Part shown: one piece after another, positions 59,354 to 64,000 of the stretch
Numbering within the stretch: the stretch's first letter is position 1
How the letters are laid out: each line of letters opens with the position of its first letter
Assembly: GCF_000758605.1 (NCBI RefSeq)
Contig: NZ_CP009282.1
Coordinates: forward strand, 7,316,001 to 7,380,000
DNA: 64,000 nt
Direction of reading: 5' to 3'
Source: Paenibacillus sp. FSL R5-0912
Lineage (GTDB): Bacteria; Bacillota; Bacilli; Paenibacillales; Paenibacillaceae
Notes under the pieces: generated by a model
The model's input: the letters and a program-made list of their open reading frames with translations, nothing else
The model's database searches: none
Told to the model about the DNA's origin: nothing
Program-made: the position numbers and the translations under genes

Positions 59354-60467
59354 CGCTCTCCACCTCGCCGTAAGCCTCCAGACGTTTGTCGAACTCTTCC
59401 TCCGTTTCGCCGAAACGCATAACATGGATCGCTTCCGGATCAAAATACAGCCCGATTTCGCTGCCTACCTCCGCCTTGCGGGTGGAATGGACCAGCCATT
59501 CATGGCCTGAGCCGTCATAGCAGCTGATCTCATAATGTACCCCGCGGAACAACTGGGAATCCACGCGCACCTTCAGCTTTCCCGCTTCTACTGTGGCAAT
59601 CTCCAGATCCTCCGGCCGGATGACGATCTCCACCGCCTCATTCGGCTTCAGGCCGGCATCGACGCACTCGAACCGGTGGCCGTTAAATTCAACTACATAG
59701 TCCTCAATCATTACGCCCGGCACGATGTTCGACTCGCCGATGAAATCCGCCACGAAGCGGTTGATCGGCTCATCGTAAATATCATTAGGCGTACCGCTCT
59801 GCTCAATCTTTCCGCCGTTCATGACGAAGATCCAGTCGGACATCGCCAGCGCCTCTTCCTGGTCATGGGTAACGAAGATGAAGGTGATGCCCAGCCGCTG
59901 CTGCATTTCCCGCAGAATATACTGCATCTCCGTGCGCAGCTTCAGGTCGAGCGCGGACAACGGCTCGTCCAGCAGCAGTACCTGCGGCTCGTTGACAATC
60001 GCTCGCGCAATTGCGACACGCTGTCTTTGTCCCCCGGACATCTCATTTATCGCCCGCTGGTCATAGCCGACCAGATTGACGAAGCGCAGCGCCTCCTGCA
60101 CCTTTTGATTAATAACATCCTTCTTAAGCTTCTTGATCCGCAGTCCGAAAGCCACATTCTCAAATACGTTCAGGTGCGGAAACAGCGCATAGTCCTGGAA
60201 TACCGTATTGACCTGCCGCTCATTGGCGGGAATATGGTTGATGATTTTGCCGTTCAGATAAATGGAACCTTCAGTCGGCTCAGCGAAGCCGGCAATCAAA
60301 CGCAGAATGGTCGTTTTCCCGCAGCCCGAGGGGCCCAGCAGTGTATAGAATTTACCACGTTCAATTTCGAAGCTCACGCCTTTTAATACAGCCTCTTCAT
60401 CGTCATATTGCTTAATAACCTGATCAAAAGAAATAATAGTGCCTTCCTGGGTAGCTATAGCTAACAA
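59343..60467 (-). CDS. potA: Polyamine ABC transporter ATPase
   Basis: A 374-residue ATPase: Walker A GPSGCGKT (45-52), Q-loop VFQDYALFPHLNVFENV, signature MSGGQRQR (143-150), Walker B VLLLDEPLSALD, H-loop FVTHDQEEA, and a C-terminal TOBE-like regulatory domain (VIRPEDLEI). No ATG or GTG exists near the N terminus. The only usual start is TTG at 60467, with AAGG at 8 nt and GGGAGG directly abutting it, so translation initiation may be weak. It is the first gene of the operon. Confidence 0.92.
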   Translation of the reverse strand: MLAIATQEGTIISFDQVIKQYDDEEAVLKGVSFEIERGKFYTLLGPSGCGKTTILRLIAGFAEPTEGSIYLNGKIINHIPANERQVNTVFQDYALFPHLNVFENVAFGLRIKKLKKDVINQKVQEALRFVNLVGYDQRAINEMSGGQRQRVAIARAIVNEPQVLLLDEPLSALDLKLRTEMQYILREMQQRLGITFIFVTHDQEEALAMSDWIFVMNGGKIEQSGTPNDIYDEPINRFVADFIGESNIVPGVMIEDYVVEFNGHRFECVDAGLKPNEAVEIVIRPEDLEIATVEAGKLKVRVDSQLFRGVHYEISCYDGSGHEWLVHSTRKAEVGSEIGLYFDPEAIHVMRFGETEEEFDKRLEAYGEVESDEE

Positions 60468-60751
60468 CCTCCCTACCTTATGTAGTACAACCTATTTTAC
60501 CCGCTTATTGCGGGAGACAATCCATAAGCAGCATCCTCAGCGCGGATAAGTGACATTTCCTCCCTTTGTTCGACAGACTTCAATATATATAGCATATAGG
60601 AATCATTCGATATATGCGATAGCTTACATTATTAATTGCAGTACAGAAACTTAACAAGTTCGTAAAAAATGGACCCGGCGTGGCCTGTTTTGAGGTGCTA
60701 TAATGAAAACGGCTGAAAAACATAAAATTTTTCTTACATTTGCGAAAGAAG

Positions 60752-61861
60752 ATGACTACCATGAACGAGGGGTTACAAGACCGCCTTGAGAAGTTCGGAT
60801 TATCCCTTTATATGATACGTGTTACCCTTGCTGCATCACTATCCTGGCTCGCGGTACACAGCTTGTATGGCGACCGTTATCTGTACTTTGCGCCGCTGGC
60901 GGCGATTCTTATCACCCAGAGCAGTGTCAAAGCCTCGCTTGAAAAAGGGGCATACCGGCTGCTCGGTATTGTGCTAGGCGGAATCGCCAGCCTGGTCGTG
61001 GGCCGCTTCTTCGATGTTGGTGCGCTCTCGATTCTGCTGATGCTGCTGCTCGGTATAGGCGTAGCCACCGCCTGCCGGATTAATATCCAGGCCGTTTCGC
61101 AGGTTGGCGTCACTTCCGTCCTGGCGCTCACCTTCTATCAGGATGGGTACATCGTCTGGAGAGTCGCCGAGACCCTGATCGGCGTGCTGATTGCCTTAAT
61201 TATAAATATGATTATCGTTCCGCCCAAGGGGTTCGTCAAGGTCAAGGACTTGGCACTGAGGGGCAGCCTGACATTGTCCGATGCCTTAACCGGCCTGACG
61301 TCCGGCGGACGGGATGCTGCCCAGGCACTGACCGCGCTTAAGCTTTCCGGTGAACTGCTTGGCAAGAGTAAGCAACTGCAGAACGAGCTTCACTTCACGC
61401 TCTCCCATTACCAGTGCCGCAAAGAGCTCGGTACACTGTCACAGGCTACCTCCCATCTTAGCAGGGTGCATTCCTACGTCAAAGGAATTTCCGAAGAGCT
61501 CTCCCTGCTTCCTGCCCATTATGCCGCAGCCGACTGGATGACAGAGGTTGTGACGGCAACGGCAGACTGCATTGCCTTATATGGTACCCGGACGCTGTCG
61601 GATGCGGAATGCGGACGTTCGCTCCCCGAGAGCCTTCGCCGCGCCCGTGATGTGCAGCTGGCCTGGTTCTCTGAGCTGCAGGGTCAATGCCCGCTCGCCG
61701 CATTCCGTGATCTTGGCGCGGTGTTCTCGCATCTGAACCGGATTCTTGAAGAGATTGAACGCGCTGATTATGCGGCAATCTCAGCTGGCGCGCAGCCCGC
61801 CAAGGCTGCACCGGCGCGCGCTATACGTTTCATACAAAAAGGACTCTCCCATAAGCTATAA
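60752..61861 (+). CDS. Aromatic acid exporter-family (FUSC-like) membrane protein
   Basis: About 369 residues. The first 150 hold five or six hydrophobic segments of the ArAE/FUSC type (FAPLAAILITQSSVKASLEKGAYRLLGIVLGGIASLV). The remainder is a soluble helical domain. Relatives export aromatic acids or are of unknown function. The start is uncertain: ATG 60752 or 60761 both have only AAAGAAG nearby, and a TTG at 60740 is possible. It is divergent from potA, and its own 3' end forms a terminator stem. Confidence 0.85.
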   Translation: MTTMNEGLQDRLEKFGLSLYMIRVTLAASLSWLAVHSLYGDRYLYFAPLAAILITQSSVKASLEKGAYRLLGIVLGGIASLVVGRFFDVGALSILLMLLLGIGVATACRINIQAVSQVGVTSVLALTFYQDGYIVWRVAETLIGVLIALIINMIIVPPKGFVKVKDLALRGSLTLSDALTGLTSGGRDAAQALTALKLSGELLGKSKQLQNELHFTLSHYQCRKELGTLSQATSHLSRVHSYVKGISEELSLLPAHYAAADWMTEVVTATADCIALYGTRTLSDAECGRSLPESLRRARDVQLAWFSELQGQCPLAAFRDLGAVFSHLNRILEEIERADYAAISAGAQPAKAAPARAIRFIQKGLSHKL

Positions 61862-61882
61862 GCTGGGGAGCGTCCTTTTTTT
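61836..61882 (+). terminator. Terminator overlapping the end of the exporter gene
   Basis: AAAAAGGACTCTCCC (61836-61850) pairs with GGGGAGCGTCCTTTTT, followed by seven T residues; the stop codon lies in the loop. Confidence 0.85.
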
Positions 61883-62276
61883 GGGGGTGGGGGCTAGTAC
61901 AAGTGATCCATTCAACAATTCAACAATTATGTGAAGTTCAGATCGAAGTGAACATTCAGTTGAACATTCAGTGATAGTTGTATTCTGTACAATTAATAAC
62001 AGCAAAAAGGATGGCTTGCCTCTGATAACTGTAGTCTGTACAACTAAATTTGCCCGAATGAGTGAAACCCAATCTATGTAGAGCAGAGTAATTCTACGAA
62101 ATACAACTAAACGGATGATCGGTTGTAAATAAGGGGAATTAGTTGTACAAAGTGCAATTAAGTATACCGCATGTACCGTAATCGGGGACTGCGTAATTAT
62201 TATCTTGCCTTCTTCCGGAATATCAAAAAACTCATGAACAGCCTGGAATCTACACCGCTTGTCAGGAATATCAAAT
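61883..62276. repeat. Non-coding gap with scattered TGTACAACTAA-type repeats
   Basis: AGTTGTATTCTGTACAATTA near 61975, CTGTACAACTAAA near 62036, AATACAACTAAACGG near 62100 and TTAGTTGTACAAAGTGCAAT near 62139 are variants of one motif in both orientations. No gene is supported. Confidence 0.5.
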
Positions 62277-62309
62277 CGCCCCGCAAGCAATACTTCTGCT
62301 TGCGGGGCG
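62277..62309 (-). terminator. Perfect 13-bp stem-loop downstream of allophanate hydrolase
   Basis: CGCCCCGCAAGCA (62277-62289) pairs with TGCTTGCGGGGCG (62297-62309) around a 7-nt loop. The T-tract on the minus strand is weak (ATTTGATATT). Confidence 0.6.
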
Positions 62310-62334
62310 TTCGCGCGCTCCAACAGGACATTAT

Positions 62335-64000
62335 TCAATTTACAGGAAGATTTTTCCATCCCCCGTATGCCGTAATATTCTCGGCCCCGGCTGCGGCATA
62401 GCCTTCGCATATGAAGCCAGTCACTTCCCGGCCGTCTTCGAGCACCACCCGCCCGAGGCCCAGCGGAGCAGGAATGAGCGATGCGAACGCACCCAGCGAC
62501 TCTGCCGGCATCCGCCACAGCTCCAGCTCGACAGAGCCTCCCCCCTCCGCCTGCCGGAGCAGGCCGGGCTTGGGCGGCACGGTCTGGAGCTTGACCAATT
62601 CATAGCACGGGGCCGTCCGCGCCTCCCGCCAGAACCGGGCACCATGCTCCAGCATCTGCTTCTCCAGCGGGAAGCCTCGCATATGAAGACCGCAGACTGC
62701 CAGTGTCATCATACCCGGAGATGCCGTCTCATCAGCAGCACCTTCCGGCGGACCGTTCTCTCCAAGAAGCTGTGCGCCCGCTCCGGCCAGCAGATGCTCG
62801 CTGTCCGCCAGAGCGAACATCGTGATGCCGAACGGCAGGCCCGCCGCCGCATCCCCGGCAGGAACCGCCACGGCTGACAGATCAAGCAGGTTGCAGTGGT
62901 TGGTATAGCGGCCCATATCGGAGTTGGCCCCTACCGGATTACGTGCAACCTGCTCCCGGGTCCAGGTTCCGCCGCAGGTCGGGAGCACCAGCACGGCATC
63001 CTTCAGCAGCAGCTCCGCTTCCCGCTTATAGCGCTGCAGCCGGTGCATGGCCTGGAACAGGCTTGCGGCCGTATGGCGCCCGGCCGCCCCGGAAGACAAG
63101 ATGGACTCCGTCACCGGCAGAACAGCTTCACGGTGATTCTCCACGAACTCACCCAGACCGGCCCAGCGCTCGGCTACCCAGGGACCCTCGTACAAGATAG
63201 CTGCCGCTTTGGAGAACAGCGTACAGTCCACCCGTTCAACCGGCAGCCCCAATGCCTGCACGGCAGCTTCGGCCCTTCCCCAGGCCTCCCGGTATTCTTC
63301 GGCATGGGGGCCATAGAACTCCGGCGGAGACTCCGGAAGCAGCAGCTTCGCCGGAAGAGCGGCGGGCCACAGCTTCACGGAACGCGACCAGGGGTCGGCT
63401 TCATCGAAGCCGCGCGCTGCGCGGTCCACCGCGAGGGCATCCTCCAGATTGTGCGCAAACACGGTGACGCAGTCCAGGCTGGCACAAGCGGGCACTACCC
63501 CGCGCACCGGCCAGGCGCCGAGGCTGGGCTTATAGCCGACCAGCCCGTTCAGCGAAGCAGGCACGCGGCCCGAGCCGGCGGTATCGGTGCCCAGGCTGAA
63601 CACGGCCTGGCCACGGGCAACAGCCACGGCGGATCCGGCGCTGGAGCCTCCGCTGATATATTCCGGGCGCAGGGCGTTATGCGTCTCGCCGTAAGGGCTG
63701 CGTACACCGACGAGACCGGTGGCGAACTGGTCCAGATTGCTTTTGCCCAGAGGGATAGCTCCCGCAGCAACCAATCTTGCGACAACCGAAGAGTCATGAT
63801 CCGGCTGATAAGCATATTCAGGACAAGCTACCGTTGTGGGCAGTCCTTTAACATCGATGTTATCCTTAACGGCGAACGGAATGCCCCACAGCGGATGGCT
63901 CTGCGGGTCCAGCTCCCTGAGCCTCTCAAGAAAGGGACGGATATGCGCCTCGGCAGGCGGCTCAATCCAGATGTTCATTGCCTTGTCGCGTGCAGCGCGG
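62335..64000 (-). CDS. atzF: Allophanate hydrolase, 5' end outside the window
   Basis: At least 555 residues of an amidase-signature enzyme that splits allophanate into CO2 and ammonia, normally after urea carboxylase. Counting from the ATG at 63978, the catalytic triad is K38 (PFAVKDNIDVKG), S113 (ISGGSSAGSAVAV) and S136 (TDTAGSGRVP). A C-terminal allophanate-hydrolase domain (about 430-547; LAVCGLHMRGFPLEKQM, GEVTG-like end) is present. The frame stays open past that ATG to the window edge (A-A-R-D-K-A before it), and the family has about 30-40 more N-terminal residues, so the true start is to the right. Urea carboxylase genes are expected there too. Confidence 0.9.
   Translation of the reverse strand, partial: RAARDKAMNIWIEPPAEAHIRPFLERLRELDPQSHPLWGIPFAVKDNIDVKGLPTTVACPEYAYQPDHDSSVVARLVAAGAIPLGKSNLDQFATGLVGVRSPYGETHNALRPEYISGGSSAGSAVAVARGQAVFSLGTDTAGSGRVPASLNGLVGYKPSLGAWPVRGVVPACASLDCVTVFAHNLEDALAVDRAARGFDEADPWSRSVKLWPAALPAKLLLPESPPEFYGPHAEEYREAWGRAEAAVQALGLPVERVDCTLFSKAAAILYEGPWVAERWAGLGEFVENHREAVLPVTESILSSGAAGRHTAASLFQAMHRLQRYKREAELLLKDAVLVLPTCGGTWTREQVARNPVGANSDMGRYTNHCNLLDLSAVAVPAGDAAAGLPFGITMFALADSEHLLAGAGAQLLGENGPPEGAADETASPGMMTLAVCGLHMRGFPLEKQMLEHGARFWREARTAPCYELVKLQTVPPKPGLLRQAEGGGSVELELWRMPAESLGAFASLIPAPLGLGRVVLEDGREVTGFICEGYAAAGAENITAYGGWKNLPVN

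Noticed and set aside
59535..60386. Long plus-strand open frame opposite potA (283 codons)
   Set aside because: It is antisense to a fully convincing ATPase gene, has no ribosome binding site or family motif, and arises from codon bias in GC-rich genes.
61856..62518. 220-codon minus-strand frame between the exporter and atzF
   Set aside because: It covers repeat-rich DNA and a terminator and overlaps the end of atzF in another frame.
1..64000. tRNA, rRNA, prophage or conjugation genes
   Set aside because: None was recognised while reading both strands; a tRNA could be missed without a scan by tRNAscan-SE.

Overview
The window looks like the chromosome of a Paenibacillus-type Firmicute. It is moderately GC-rich with strong GGAGG ribosome binding sites, carries an IS1182-family element and futalosine-pathway menaquinone genes (mqnB, mqnD), and has large 7TM-type hybrid kinases, a REC-BTAD response regulator and an mhq-type quinone-resistance locus. 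Family assignments come from reading the translations; no database search was run, so the genus is an inference.

Layout. 0-11 kb: AraC regulator, decayed IS1182 element, a GGDEF protein, a DsrE-like protein followed by a cysteine-desulfurase-like enzyme with a strongly folded leader, a TVP38-type membrane protein, and a hybrid kinase with its BTAD response regulator. 11.3-14.5 kb: an AT-rich island (broken DsbA-like gene, WG-repeat protein, unknown two-cysteine protein) bracketed by two near-identical stem-loops. 14.7-16.1 kb: a cohesin-like protein and an acetyltransferase.

16.2-29.5 kb is the largest functional block: a reductive pyrimidine-degradation regulon. PreT/PreA reduce uracil or thymine, HydA opens the ring, and a class III aminotransferase with MmsA disposes of beta-alanine or beta-aminoisobutyrate. 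A PucR regulator and a ThiXYZ-like ABC importer complete it. Two DNA motifs recur upstream of both preT and the importer operon: a GlnR/TnrA box and an ATTAGACA element that is a perfect palindrome beside pucR. The regulon therefore appears to answer to nitrogen status and to a local regulator. No beta-ureidopropionase gene is present in the window.

29.5-46.8 kb: 7TM-PAS-GGDEF protein, YbaK-family pseudogene, MBL hydrolase, DUF72 protein, cytoplasmic alpha-amylase, two tandem-repeat arrays, and a biotin-type ECF transporter (bioY divergent from an ATPase and an ATPase-EcfT fusion). A nitroreductase, an mprF remnant, an FlxA-like protein, two drug/metabolite exporters and an mhqR-mhqP-mhqO-mhqD quinone-resistance set with TATCTTAACGTTAAGATA-type operators follow.

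46.9-64 kb: a peptide-antibiotic-immunity-like ABC transporter with one histidine kinase and two response regulators (OmpR and LytTR types); mqnB-mqnD; a methyltransferase; a PD-(D/E)XK-like protein with a C-terminal winged-helix-like segment; a 1 kb non-coding stretch with a long pyrimidine-rich tract; the potABCD polyamine importer; an aromatic acid exporter-like protein; and an allophanate hydrolase that runs off the right edge.
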